Source of the DNA: Fistularia commersonii | Taxonomy: Eukaryota; Chordata; Actinopteri; Syngnathiformes; Fistulariidae | Assembly (NCBI GenBank): GCA_037954325.1 | Contig: JBBMNZ010000007.1 | Coordinates: forward strand, 16,469,001-16,533,000 | Direction: 5' to 3' | DNA length: 64,000 bases | Part shown: in pieces, positions 41,765 through 54,059 of the stretch | Layout of the letters: each line of letters opens with the position of its first letter | Position numbering within the stretch: position 1 is the stretch's first letter | Notes under the pieces: model-generated | Seen by the model: only the letters and a program-made list of their open reading frames with translations | Told to the model about the DNA's origin: nothing | Database searches by the model: none | Made by a program: the position numbers and the translations under genes

Positions 41765-43624
41765 TTAAGTCAAGTAAAAATGGATAGTTCTTAAATATAC
41801 TGTTTTTAATCCATTAAAGGCAAGATTTGTGTTGATGCTCCTTTTGAGTCTATATGAAAAGCATGGATGTCAGGGAGTGGAACTGATCTAGTCTGTAATA
41901 TTTCCATGCAAACACGAGTCCCTTACGCTAATAATAATAACCTCTCCCATTTAGTCTAAAAATTGTTGTGGTTTTCCATCTCATTTTTTAGTGCTTTAAA
42001 ATTACACTTCTTCGTCAAATCTATATTATTTTTCTTTGATGGAGGTATGCAGAGCCATATTGATCCCTGATGAGCTCTTGCCTATGCTTAAGTAACTTCC
42101 AAAAAAAATATCATACATATATATAATTTGTTGGGTGTTTTTTTTTTTCCAAGTCATGAAAGGAACCCTATCACAGAGGAATTTAAGAACCAACTGGTAT
42201 TTCAACAGTGTAATTGCAGCACGTCATTGAAAGATCATCACCGAAGTATAAATTCTAACACCTCTGTGTTACTTAAGGCATAAGGTCCAAATTGAGTTGC
42301 CACAATAGTGTAAGAACTTTAATCATTTCCATGCAAAAGCAATTTAGGAACCTTTTCTGTCACTGATTCACACATTGTGTGCATTACTACCGCCATCTAG
42401 TAATTTATGTTCCAGTTAACCATAGAAAAACTACATTTTTTTAAAAGTAGGACCACGATCCCTTTAAGACTTTACAGTGACAAGAAAATTGAAGTGAGGC
42501 TATCCAGAGAACTTTAACAATGAATCTGCAATCATGGGTTTAATAAATTAACCAAGATGGTATTTGATGTCAAATCTGAGGGTGTGATTGTGGTTTGCTA
42601 AATTTGAGAACTTGACTGATAATAGGAGAAATAAACAGCAGCATTTTGTGGTGGATTGACTGATGGTTTCTAAGTGGGTTGTAGTAATTTCTGTTAAAAA
42701 ACATTGCTACAATTGTTTCTTAAAGCCAAACCTAACCCCTTTCTGATAACTCTTATGCACAGCAAAACAGGTATGCATGCACACATAGCCATGGCAGTGC
42801 TACAATGTGGTCTGGAAAAAAATCCATTTGAAGAAACAAAAAAAAAAAAAAAAAAAAAAAACAAGAAAGAGAAAGGATTGATTACGGCAGAAAGGAGGAT
42901 AGACAGTTTTGGTAAAACTCAGTCTGATTGTAAACGTTTCCCATAATTCCCCATGACTAATGCTCACAGGGATTCTCTACATTAGCGGTTTCATCTCTTG
43001 GCATGCTGTTTAATGCCTGACAGTGTGGGTCCTGATAAAACAATCGAGGCAAAAGAGATCCTTATTTTGCTAGTTCATGGGCCACCAAGTGAAAACATGA
43101 GTAAAACCTCAGATTTGCTGAAGAAAAGGCAGGCAGAGCGCGCACGTGCAGAGCTGTGTTGATGTTCAAATAAAAATTGTGTCATGTGAGTTTGGAAAAT
43201 AGCCAATAGTCAATTTAGCAATTTAGTTATTTACCATTTTTCTGGATTAGCAAGTGTTCACTGGCAGACCAGTGAGGAAATAGGAGTTTCTCCTCTTGAC
43301 CTTCGGGATCACTTGAATTCTGTTTAAAATAAGTTAAATCTAAAGATGACCACGATATTTATTAATTGTTGGAAGTTATTTAGAAGTCTTTCCAGAGTTG
43401 GGTCTGTCTTCTGTCCAACATACTTAGACAATCTTTTAAACATGTATTTGAAAGCAAGCTTGTATTGATGATTTTACTGCTGATGACTTTGGCACAGCTA
43501 CAACTACATTAGAAAATGGGCTGGGAATATAATCTGCCAAAATCCTCGATTTACTAGCATAAGTACTTGATCTGGGGCCCCAAAATGGTTGGCCTCCACT
43601 TGATATGTCTGTATTTATTTCAGA
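41765..43624. other. Probable ccdc71 intron, no element recognised
   Basis: AT-rich DNA with an A24 run at 42838-42861. No open frame with a family signature. Confidence 0.4.
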
Positions 43625-43705
43625 TTTTTGAGGAGTTTCCACCGAGAATGTTACACTACTTAAGTGGAAGAGATGCTGATCAGCATGCCACAGGCTCCAG
43701 AAAGG
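43625..43705 (+). other. Weak candidate exon
   Basis: GTATTTATTTCAG ending at 43624 is an acceptable splice acceptor. The following 81 bases read IFEEFPPRMLHYLSGRDADQ then HATGSRK and end at AAG|GTCAGA, a possible donor. Composition is codon-like, but the frame stays open past the donor, and I do not recognise the peptide. It lies in the presumed ccdc71 intron on the opposite strand. Confidence 0.2.
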
Positions 43706-44096
43706 TCAGAATGTGCTCCTGTCACATGACATCACACTTAGCACCACACACCAACACAATCATCATCTTGTGGGAAATGTTGTTGATGAAAAGAATCACA
43801 TGGGACTAGAACGGTCTTGCCTTTTTTCTAGACCCCTGGTTTCCTATACATCCCTGAGAATAGCCATATTTTGCAGTTAATTATTTATTAAGATACCATT
43901 AGAAAACAAGTCAGCCCATTTGAAAATCTGACACTCTCCTTGCTATTATTGCACACTGAAACGAATCGTAAATCTTTTAAAAATAGTTTGAACTTATACT
44001 AGCATTATTCCGTTAGCAAACCCAATTCAAATTCTTTATTTTAAGCAACCCATTTGTTTTCGTAATACATCAAGTGTGTTTTAATCCCTGGCTTGA

Positions 44097-44405
44097 CTGA
44101 CTTATTGACTGCAGCTTGGCCTTCAACAACATTATTCCCTCCAAGCTGGTCTTGAAGCTCACTAATCTGGGTTTGGACAACTCCATCTGGAGTTGGATAT
44201 TTGACATCCTGACCAACAAGTCACAGGTGGTGAGAATTGGCAGGCACATCTTCTCCAAGTTGGTCCTAAACACAAGAACACCACGGGGCTGTGTCCTCAA
44301 CCCCCTCCTATACTCCCTGCCTACCCATAACTGTACATTCATGCACACCTCTGATTCCATCTTTAAGTTTGCTGATGACATTACAGTTGTGGGCCTCTGC
44401 TTGAA
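44097..44405 (+). mobile_element. L2/Rex1-like LINE, reverse-transcriptase core fragment
   Basis: A plus-strand frame reads AFNNIIPSKLVLKL, WIFDILTNKSQVVRIG, TPRGCVLNPLLYSLPTHNC and FKFADDITVVG, with the catalytic FADD box at 44368-44379. This is the palm of an L2/Rex1-like reverse transcriptase, the same group as 4340-7320. In the upstream block SP has become NP in GCVLNP, and nothing of the element remains on either side. Confidence 0.8.
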
Positions 44406-44639
44406 TTTTATTTTATTTTTTCATTTTTCTATAAACTTCTATAAACTACTCTTTTGTTACAGAAAATTATAGTAAATCCCCCAAATCACACATGAACACA
44501 TCATGATCTCAAACTCCCGTTCTCTGTACATGTACATCAGTTTCTCTTGCAAGTTGTATTCATAGTGAAACTACATCTGTGCTTGCAGCTGCATGGCTAC
44601 AAAACAGTAAATTAAGAGCAAGCAGCCACAAATGGCTGT

Positions 44640-44880
44640 GATTGGTTTGGTAACCGGTGAATAGGGAGCGCTTGATTTGAGGTGCCAGAGGAGGGGCTAT
44701 AAAACCCCCAGCAATAAATCATCCATCTTGATATTTATGTTCGTCTGTATCGAATCTGCTAGGTAGTTGTTGATTCACTGGAATGATCAGTTGAAAGTGT
44801 GGCGATGATGAGCTCTACTGGCTTCCGCTGTGTCGTGTTGCTAATACAAACTCAATTATAAATAAAATGAATATTAGAAC
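44640..44880 (+). promoter_or_regulatory. LTR-like or promoter-like patch (TATA box followed by AATAAA)
   Basis: GGGGCTATAAAACCCCCAGC supplies a TATA box near 44697-44705, and AATAAA follows within 20 bases (about 44713). A further AATAAA lies at about 44862. Close TATA and poly(A) motifs are typical of retroviral LTRs, but paired LTRs, TG...CA ends and coding sequence are not seen. Confidence 0.25.
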
Positions 44881-44889
44881 TCCTCCATT

Positions 44890-45830
44890 CTCCTATATTG
44901 GGTACGATTTCCTGGAACTTAAAATTTGGAAACTGCTGAGGACATGAAGCCCAAAACACAATTCCAGGTATTTTCCAAGGTTGGCGGGAGCACTGATGTG
45001 ACTTTCCACAACAGCAGCTTTAGGCGGCTCAATTTCGGCAAAAATGTTTTGTTTTTCTTTCCGAAAAACAGTCACACACAATAACAAAGTCAGTTATTTT
45101 AGGAACCTTACAAGCACAGTGTCAATATTGTTGTTGTTCAAAGGCTCATTTTAACACAAAATAAGAACTTCACTGAAACTGGACACAGTGAGTTTCATCA
45201 AGATTTGCCGGGATTTTTCTTTTAAAATTACCGGTAAACAGTCGTGTAATTTCATCAAGAACAGTAAATACATTGTCTTGAAATCCTGAAAATGCTCAGC
45301 GTTGCCACTGTTGTAGTAACTGTATTTCTGAGATACTTTCCCAATTGTGGGCATGTCATTTAAGGTACTACTATGTAAAACAGCATTTGAAAAGAAAAAG
45401 ACCTTCTCAAGTCACTTCCATCTGAAAAACAATTTACTGAAAAGTTTTACTTAGAGAGCTTTTTCCTTTCCACCATGGCTCCACAATTCACTTGAGGTTT
45501 GAGGAGGGCGCATTCTTTTGCTTCCCTCATATTCCAGAATGTGTTTTGCTTTGAGGTGATGGAAAAGATTGCCTGTGTTGCCGCCCTTTACAACCACCGT
45601 CGTCCAACATAATTTACAAATTACTGTTTTCTACTCATTAGTTGTGTCCCAATTCAGGGCTGCATCCTCCCGAGGCTGCATTTTAAAAGGCAGACTGCAT
45701 CACATCGGCAACGAGGCTGTCCCATTTTGAAGGCTCCTTCAATTGCAGCCATTGTCAGCTTAATGTGAAATATTCATCGGCTAGAACAGGTCAAACTTCC
45801 CAAAAAATGCATTCTGCTCCAACCTTGAGT
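44890..45830 (-). mobile_element. hAT transposase remnant with BED zinc finger (ZBED-like)
   Basis: On the minus strand 45485-45640 reads VVVKGGNTGNLFHHLKAKHI then LEYEGSKRMRP, which is the second half of a BED finger (the histidine pair H..LK..H) as in ZBED1/4-like hAT transposases. The cysteine pair upstream is decayed. 45640-45830 carries TGTCCCAATTCAGGGCTGCA-type subterminal sequence common in fish hAT elements. Downstream frames (45151-45354, 44893-45087) contain PTIGKVS and FAEIEPPKAAVVESHI, weakly like the middle and C-terminal parts. The catalytic centre is missing. Confidence 0.5.
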
Positions 45831-47394
45831 TTTTGAAGATTATTTGAAACAAGAAAAAAAAAATGTAATTTGATATTATATTGAATAACTATTTGTTTAG
45901 ATTCTGACAATGTTCATCATTTATCATCTTTGTAAAAAAGTTAGATTGTGGTTCTTTTGTACTACACACACAAAATGATAAATAAAAATCAGGGTATACT
46001 TTGTTTTCCAGAAGCTAACATTGAACCACAAATTAGAGGGGAGACTGACAGCCTGTCAATGTATCAGATGCCATTCCAGTAGAATACATGATTTTCTAAA
46101 AGGCAGACTGGACTTGGGACGAAGACCTAAAACATTGATGTTTGGAGTCATGACAGAGCATTTTGTAAATGACATGCTGAAATTATGATTAGAGATGTGT
46201 TTAACCAAAGTGTAAACCAATGTGTTTTACCAAAGCTGTTAAAAAAATAAACAAATCCTATATTATTTACTCAGGACTTTAAAAAACAGATTCACCATGT
46301 CATCCATGAAACTGAAATTATGACCACATACAAAAAAAATACTGAACAGCATTATATACATGTATATTCTTCAGTAAGGTAAAGATCTAAGCCTGCTCTA
46401 CAATCAGACTACTTTGAGTGGTTCCCCACCTTCTGTTGTTAGGTTAGTCCTTCCTATTTTTTCTAAAATGAGTATTTAACCACCTTGTGGAAACAATGGC
46501 GTCGTGGTCTATATATAGTGGTGCACCCCCAAGTTCTGATTGGCCAGTCCTCAAAAGTGTCTAGCCAAGCCCTCTCAGGCTCATCTGGACAGGTCCACCT
46601 ATTTATTGCCACAACTGTTTTCAAGGAATACATCCAGCAGCATTTTCAATAAGTCTACGTCAAGATGTACAATTGTGTATATTCCTAGCACATTAAACTA
46701 AAAATAGATTGCAAATAGCCTTACTGAATAAAAAAGGACACTTTCTGTCAATTTTATGTAAATGCAGCATACAAATAGGGAGAGTAGGTTTTCAGTTTCA
46801 TATCTTATATTTTAAGAATGTGATTAAAATCCTCGCTGTCGTGATATCTGTACCTTACATTGACTTTTTTGGGCTCTCTTGCGGAACCATTGAATCACAT
46901 GAACTAGTCACATGACTTGCAGCCACTGGCTAAGATCAGCTGTTTTTCTTACTTGTGCTTTCAACCTTGTTTAAAAATGTAATTACTGATCATTTATAAT
47001 TGTAAATAGCTCTGAATTATTACATTGGTATTATTCCATTCTTGTCAAAAATTATGAAAGGACTAATTTTGACAACCATAACCCGACATGTATTCCGCAA
47101 AAGAAGTTATCTTGGAAAACAAATCTTTGTTTTGCTTCAATGGGCAAACACAGCTCTACCAGTTATCATAGTGTACTCAATTAACCAAACAGGACCTACC
47201 TTACCTAGTGTACTCTGTTTAGTCTACCACTTACTTGGATACCCAAAACTGTTTAGCCCTACAACAGGTTGAGTTTTTACAGCCCATATCAGAGTCATTA
47301 TCTAATAACTTTCAAGGTATAAGTTCTACTTAATAAGATTGTCTGCACAATTGATTAGTAAAAATAGTTATATTGTGAATATGGCAATAAGTAT
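45831..47394. other. Anonymous DNA
   Basis: No recognised element. Around 46510-46545 CTATATATAG and GATTGGCC are promoter-like but stand alone. Confidence 0.35.
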
Positions 47395-47625
47395 GCTCTA
47401 CACACGACAAACAGAGGAGGGATAGTGAATACATAGGTAAAAGGTTGGAAATGCTAGGTAGGTGGCCTAAGGCAAGACTAAACAGGAGATAAATAGATGG
47501 GTTGAAATAAGACCTGAAGTTAGATTGTGGGACAGAAGAGGATGTAGACGATAGGGTTGGGTGGAGGCAGATGATTTGCTGACGCAATCCCTAAAGGGAG
47601 TAGTTGAAAGAGAAAGACGTCATGG
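47395..47625 (+). mobile_element. RTE-clade LINE, 3' terminal fragment
   Basis: GGAGGGATAGTGAATACATAGG, AGGTTGGAAATGCTAGGTAG, GAAGAGGATGTAGACGATAG and CAGATGATTTGCTGACGC then CCCTAAAGGGAG are the last coding part and end of the RTE family also present at 34440-34720 and 31690-31865. It is heavily stopped. Confidence 0.7.
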
Positions 47626-47639
47626 GGTGTTCAGTGGCT

Positions 47640-47885
47640 TCTCAGACTATTACCGTCTGCCCCTACCATATGTACTGCGGTGTGTTAATTCCAATAGAAA
47701 GGACACATGGAAGTGAGGTAGGAATTCAGGGTACAGTGCTCTTGGATGCTTACGGTACATCTCCCTGGTGTGGTGTTCCGGGGATCTCCAACCAGGAGGA
47801 AGCCCCGAGGAAGACCCAGGACACGCTGGAGACTGTGTCTCGGGTGGCCTGGGAACCTTGGCTGGGACCTCAATAGAGGATGAAT
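47640..47885 (+). mobile_element. LINE fragment, 3' coding region (family B)
   Basis: GTTCCGGGGATCTCCAACCA and AGGAAGCCCCGAGGAAGACC then CAGGACACGCTGGAGACTGT give VFRG-P-GRKPRGRPRTRWR-like sequence across frames, followed by GGCCTGGGAACCTTGGCTGG. This is the family B end also found at 1-345 and 53530-53757. It lies immediately after the RTE 3' end, in the same orientation. Confidence 0.65.
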
Positions 47886-49120
47886 GCAAAAACTATATCC
47901 AGGTATTCAACCCCGAGAAAGGTGCAGTTGACCCAAATGAAACATGTTACTCCTGGCCCTTCCCACTGTTCAAGTTGAAGGCAGGTGTATACACCTTGAT
48001 GAGCGGATTGGGTCAAATGAGTTAAGGTATGACCTCACTGGCAAAGATGTTGCTATTACTATATTCAAATGAGACCGATTTAAAAAACAGAAGTGTCCAT
48101 GTTTTGTTTCATTAGAGGACTCTCTTCACCTTTAGGGCTGTGTTGGTCCAGGAAACCCCTTTCATAAGGCCTAAATACCTTAAACTCTTCAGTAGGAAAC
48201 TTCAAATAGTCTTTACAACTAGAGGCAAAATGTATTCCAAAAATGAAGAACAATTGCTGTGATAAGATTAATTCAGAGAATTTGTGCCAGTAGATGACAT
48301 ACAGGGTTGTCAGGTTTTTGTTTGTTTTTTAAGCCGGTAACTTAACTAAGGTGGGATGGTAAATCAAAACATTCGACTTTTTTCTCAAACTATTAAAACA
48401 AATGTGTTGTGAAGCTTACAAGGAATAAACTACCAGGGTATTTTTAAGTATGATTTTTTTTCCCTACACAAAATAAACAGCAAACACTCTTAAATATTTG
48501 CATTCGACCCTTTGTCCTTTTACCATGTGTGTAATCAAAACTCAATTTAGTTTTCCTTAATATTGCAGAGATTCAAACAGAATACACCCATGCAGCTTTA
48601 TGGTAACTATCACCAAAAACTACTTCATGACCCAATTAGGCATTCTAGTTTTCTAGATCCTGTGATCCTCTGTCATAAGAGATGCTTTGCAGAACCATTT
48701 AAGTATATAAACACCTTCAGGACAATCTTTCAAATCACTAAGAAAAGTTATAACTGTTACTGACATTTAGTGATCATTTTAAAAGGGACATTTACGAACT
48801 ATCTGAGAAAAGTAAGTCTTACACCAACCACTACCTTGGTTTAACTGTGACCAACCAATACAAACAGACATTTTTCATCATGTATTACATCCATGAGTCT
48901 TTCGGTTAAAACTACATTTCTGTTGTAATAACTTGGTATTGAGCACTAATAACATTTAAATCACTTTATCAAAAACTTCTAGTTGATTTACTTTCTTCAA
49001 CCACGGTGTCAGCTTGCAGTTGTTGGAATAACCTGTATAATGGCATGGGGCATTTTGTTTATGCATTTCATTGATATTAATTGGGTCATAATGTCAAAAG
49101 GTATGAATTCAAATAATTGA
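47886..49120. other. Anonymous DNA
   Basis: No recognised element or gene. Confidence 0.35.
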
Positions 49121-51765
49121 TGCAGCCTCAGGGGGGGCATGGGCTACTGTCTCCCTGAGCCGGTCCCAAGTCCGGATAAATGCAGAGGCTTGCGTCAGGA
49201 AGGGCATCCAATGTAATACTCATGCCACAACCACACATGCGAATCAAACGTAATAATCAGGTCAAACCGGATTGGTCCAGGCCTGGGTTAACAACAACAA
49301 CCACCACCGGTACCGATGATCTACAGGGTACAGAAGGAAAATGGGCTCTTGTAGGTCAAAGAAGGAGAGAAGGAAGGTGTGTTCGGAAGCAGAAAGAGAG
49401 GAAAGGAAAGCCATGACACTGGGACGGAGTAGCGACTTTGAATATCAGGACTTTGACAAGAGAAGGTTGAGAGTTGGTCGACATGATGCAGAGAAGGAAG
49501 GTGGATATACTGCGTGGTGGGAGACCAGGTGTAAAGGTAGTAAGGCTACAAGCTAAGGAGCAGGCTTTAGGTTGTACTATCATGGTACTGACAGGAAGAG
49601 AAATGGAGTAGGAGTTATCTTGAAGGAGGTGTTTGTTAGTAATGTTCTGGAGGTCAAAAGAATGTCAGATAGACTCGTGAGTCTGAAACTAGAAATTGAA
49701 GGTGTGATGCTCAATGTTGTAAGAGGGTATGCCCTGCAGGTGGAATGGCTGTTGGATAAGGAGAAGTTCTGGAATGAGTTAGATGAAGTGATGCAGAATA
49801 TCCCCAGAGATGTGAGAGCGGTAATTGGTGCAGACTTCAGTGGTCATGCTGGAGCAGGCAATGGAGCGGATGAAGAAGTGATGGGCAGATATGGATTACA
49901 GGATAGGAACACAGAGGGACAGATGGTGGTAGACTTAGAGGATGAAAATGGCTGTAGTGAGCACTTTCTTTCCATAAAAAGACAGGAACATAGGGTAACT
50001 TATAAGGGCGGAGGTAGGAGCACACAGCATTGTGTTGACAAGGTAACGTGAAAGAGATCAGTGACTGGAAAGTAGTTGTGAGTGCAGCCAGACAACATAG
50101 GATTCCAGTCCTAGAGCAAGAGGACATAGGCAGCACAGAGAACAAAGTGGTAGATTCTGAAAAGGGGGGGTGTTGTATGGTTTTCAGGGAGGAATTGAGA
50201 AAGGCTCTGGGTGGTCAGGGAGAGACAAGACAGGAACATAGGGTAACAGCTAGTGTTATCGGGAAGACAGGCAGGAGAGTAGTTGGTGTATCATCTGGAA
50301 GGAAAGTAGATAAGGAGACTTTGTGGTGGAACGAGGAAGTGCACGAGTATGTACAGAGAATGCAGTTAGCAAAGAAAAAGTGGGACACTGAGGGGACTAA
50401 ACAGAACAGACAGGGGTACAGGGAGATGTAACATTAGGTAAAAATAGAGGTTGTAAAGGCAAAACAAATGGCAGACGATGACTTGTATGCTCAATTGGAC
50501 ATTGAGGGAGAGAATGAGCTATATCGGTTGGCAGAACAGAAAGGTTGTACAACAGGTAAAGATTATTAAGGAAAGAGGGAAATGTATTGATTGATGCTAG
50601 AAGAGTGGTGAGAAGATGGAAAGAGTGCTTTGAAGAGCTGACGAACAAGGAAAATGAATGTTAGGCAAGGGTAGAAGAGGTGACTATTGGAGACCACAAA
50701 GTAGCAGAGATTAGTAAAAGTGAGGAAAGCATTGAGGCGGATGAAGAGTTGAAAGGCAGTTGGTGCTGATGATATACCTGTGGGAGGTGTCTAGGAGAGG
50801 CAGTGGTAGAGTTTCTGACCAGAGTATTCAAACAGGATCTTAGAGAGTGAAAAGATGCCTGGGGAAGGGAGGAAAGGTTGGAGAGTGCCTATTTTTAAGA
50901 ATAAGGGGGATGTGCAGAATTGCAGCAACTATAGAGGGATAAAGTTGATGAGCTGTACAATGAAGTTATGGGAAAGTGTCGTGGAAACTAGACAGAGCAC
51001 AAGTCAGCATTTGTGAACAGCAGTATGGCTTAATACTTAAGAGTACTACAGATGCAGTATTTGCTTTGAGAATGCTAATAGAAGTACAGAGGGAGCTGCA
51101 TTGTGTTTTGTTAGACCTAGAAAAGGCATGACAAGGTGCCAAGAGGAACTCTGGTAATATATGAGGAAGTTTGGAGTGGCAGAGAAGTATGTTAGACTGA
51201 TGCAGGTCGTGTATGCTAGCTGTGAGACAGTGGCGAGGTGTGCTGTAGGGGTTACAGAGAAGTTCAAGTTGGGACTCCATCAGGAATCTGCTCTGAGCCC
51301 TTTCCTGTTTGCATTTAAGAGCAGCGAGTATGTGGAAAAGAGGTGAAGAGATGGATTCAAACAAGTCGGAATTGGTGGAGAAAAGTATCAGGGGTACTTT
51401 GAGATAGAAGACTATCAGCCAGAATAACAGGAAAGGTGTACAAAACAGTGGTGTGACCAGTGAAGCTGTATGGCCTAGAAACAGTTACAATGACAAAAAG
51501 ATAGGAGGCATGGTACGAGGTTGCATAGATGAAGATGCTTTGGTTCTCTTTGAGACTGACCAAGATGGACGGGATCAGGAATGAGTCTCAGAGGAACAGC
51601 ACGCTAGATGTATTGGAGAGAAGGTCAGGGAAGCCTGACTGAGATGGTTCGGTCATGTACAGAGGAGGGATAGTGAATATTTTGGTAGATGGATGCTGGA
51701 ATTTGAGTTGCCAGGCAGGAGGTCTGCCTGGAAGGAAGACCAAAGAGAAGATACTTCTCTTTATT
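49121..51765 (+). mobile_element. RTE-clade LINE, most complete copy, with internal RT deletion
   Basis: The leader begins TGCAGCCTCAGGGGGGGCAT. The endonuclease frame (49572-50051) gives YYHGTDRKRNGVGVILKEVF, SLKLEIEGVMLNVVRGYALQ, IGADFSGHAG and MGRYGLQDRNTEGQM. The linker (50048-50431) gives QRMQLAKKKWDTEGTKQN. The RT gives NCSNYRGIKLMS near 50920-50950, YGLILKSTTDAVFAL near 51025-51070, EKYVRLMQVVYAS and GLHQESALSPFLFA at 51175-51315. After LFA the sequence jumps straight to the thumb region (VEKR), so the FADD catalytic box is deleted. The C-terminus is cut at about 51765, after LPGRRSAWK and the following few residues. A few frameshifts and stops are present. It is inactive. Confidence 0.8.
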
Positions 51766-52604
51766 GAATATTTCACCGGGGAGAATAAAAGGTCCCATGG
51801 TAGTCATCCACAAGGGCGCAAAGACGAATTTAGATTTTTAAGAATTTAAATATTCTGTACTATTTGAATCCAATTTCTAAATTATTTGGTTGCAGTATTT
51901 GGCAGTTTCATCAAGTAAGAAACGAAAACGTACCTCTGCCATTTGGACAAGGAATCAGCAAACCCAACTGATTCATTCAGTGCAAGAGGTCATCAGAATA
52001 AGGCCAGTACAAACATACACACAAAAATGTACATAACTGTATGATCCCATGCCTGTTCATTGTAAACAATACTTTAAGCAAGTATACATATCGTAATTTT
52101 ATTGTTGGTAGCTCATATTTGATTGATCATTTAAAAAGACTAGCATGCAAGGAAAAAGTGTGACCCCTGGTCTAATCTATAGAAATTCTTTTCCTCTGAG
52201 AAAATCATTCCTCTTCCCAGCATGTTTGTAATATAATATTAACACATGATAATAAGAAATCATTCCTGAGTGGAATCAGTAACAAGAAAATCCATCAAGT
52301 ACAGGAGTGGCTCAAAACATTTACAGAAGCACTTCACAAAGCTGCCATTTCTTGGCCTTGATAGAGCATTTTCAATTGTTTCATTGATATGGATAAGTTC
52401 TTCACTTTACCATAAAATCTTCACAACATTAAAATGGAGATTTTTCTGAGATACCCCTCAGAACAATATCAAATGTGTCTACACTGTGGTCAGCAACCGA
52501 ATGCCATGGCTGAGAAAAGATCAACAGTACAGGCAAAATATTCACTAATGCTGTCAGTCTTCATCCCAAGGTCACTTTTAGAATGAATTATAAGTATTAT
52601 TGAA
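51766..52604. other. Anonymous DNA
   Basis: Presumed intron of ccdc71. No element recognised. Confidence 0.35.
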
Positions 52605-53155
52605 ACACACTTGTACCTATCAGTCCTGTAGGTTCACTCCTCGAGGTAGCAACATCAGGGACATGTGAAATGTGCAGTGTGTCAGGCTGCTGACTGAGGT
52701 TAAGACATATGCATCTCAGCATGGCATGTCTTTTTTTCCCCCAGACATTCTCTGTTCGACAGTCAGCCAGGGGTAGAGCAGGATCATCTAGAAATAGACT
52801 GAGATAGCGAAGAAACTCCTCAGGGCCACCAGATGTTGATAGCAATCCTCCTAAAATGCATCGTGTTTTTTTTTGTTTTTTTTTTGGGGGGGGGGGGTGA
52901 ATTAACTGCAGGCATACCTTGCTGCTCAGTCTCTCTTGAAAAGTTGACGGAGTACTGCAAAGGATACTCAAGCTGATTTCCAAACCTTTGATTCAGAAGT
53001 AACATTACTGATCCTATTCAGATAGTGGACTAGTAAACGTATTCTTTTCCCCAGTGGGGATCCTGGAGGGCTAGTCGGGTTATACTGATTTTTGTCTGCC
53101 ATGTGATTTGCAGATTTGAATAAGAAGCTATGACCGAAACCCGTGATTATCATTA
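52605..53155 (-). other. Cluster of exon-like open segments
   Basis: Three adjoining minus-strand segments look coding-like in composition. At 52990-53150 the segment contains NHMADKNQYNPTSPPGSPLG and KRIRLLVHYLNRISN, preceded by CTCTTGCAG. At 52925-53005 it contains LNQRFGNQLEYPLQYSVNFS and ends at CAAG|GTATGC. At 52618-52852 it contains STSGGPEEFLRYLSLFLDDP and ALPLADCRTENV, and ends near ATAG|GTACAAG. They are in different frames, and a G13 run with T-runs (52862-52898) lies between them. I recognise no family. They may be exons, a pseudogene or chance. Confidence 0.25.
52862..52898 (+). repeat. T-rich run followed by poly(G)
   Basis: Two T runs, then T11 and G13, before TGAATT. Error-prone for sequencing. 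Confidence 0.85.
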
Positions 53156-53529
53156 AGAACCAAATGCTGCAAGAGACACGTCTGCATCCTTAGCACATCA
53201 AATACATTTACATTGTCTCATTAGGGTCTTTCTGAGCAGCTCACTGTCACAGATTCTGCGTGAGGTTTCCACAATGTCTGGCCAGCATTGGAAGAGTAGA
53301 GTGTCTGACTTAGTTACAGTATCTTGGGGACCTTGCCATAAGCATTAATAGGGTATGCCAATAGAAACCACATCTGCATCACTTCTGACACTTGGTCTAT
53401 TTGCCGGGCTCAAGAAAGAGACCAAGGGGGTCACAAATTTTGGATTTGTGACTTAATAGATCGGGTTTGAGATACAAACAGCCAAAAACACTATCATCCA
53501 CAAGGTGTCTCCTAATTAGCTTTAAAGCA
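53156..53529. other. Anonymous DNA
   Basis: No recognised element or gene. Confidence 0.35.
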
Positions 53530-53757
53530 AGGTGGGTGTGTTGGAGCCTCGTGTGGAGCCACATCTCAGTCACTTCAAAACCAGTCAGTTGAAGTGGTTC
53601 GGGTACGCAATAAAGACGCCTCCTGGATACCACCCATTGAGGTACTCCAGGTATGTCCACTTGGTAGGAGGTTGACTTTGGAGGGGACACACATGCCTGG
53701 GTTGACATTGGGTCTGTTGTCAAGACCCCAGCACTGGATAAGCGGTGGGAAAATGAT
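53530..53757 (+). mobile_element. LINE fragment, 3' end (family B)
   Basis: Plus-strand pieces VEPHLSHFKTSQLKWFGYA, KTPPGYHP and QVCPLGRR match the C-terminal block seen at 1-345. The 3' end GGATAAGCGGTGGGAAAATG at 53737-53756 is the classical end of this type of LINE. There is only a weak simple-repeat tail. Confidence 0.65.
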
Positions 53758-54059
53758 TAATAACACTGTATGTGTCATCAAAGTCATGCTATGTATTTGT
53801 CTTGCAAATCACATATGATACATTTAGGTGTGCTTTGGGACATCACTTACATTTTACTCTCGGTTCTTTTCAGTTGTTCAAAGCCATTGCACATCAAAAA
53901 ACAGAGCCCTTGGAACAGACATGACTTTCAGTCAGCCTCCACAATCTGACAGGTTGTTAGGACTTAGCTTGTTTTCGTTCAATAGCCATGTTGGGCAATT
54001 ACAAAATCAGCAATGACTAGCCTGTCCAGATTGGCTAGTTTTAAATCATTCATTACCTG

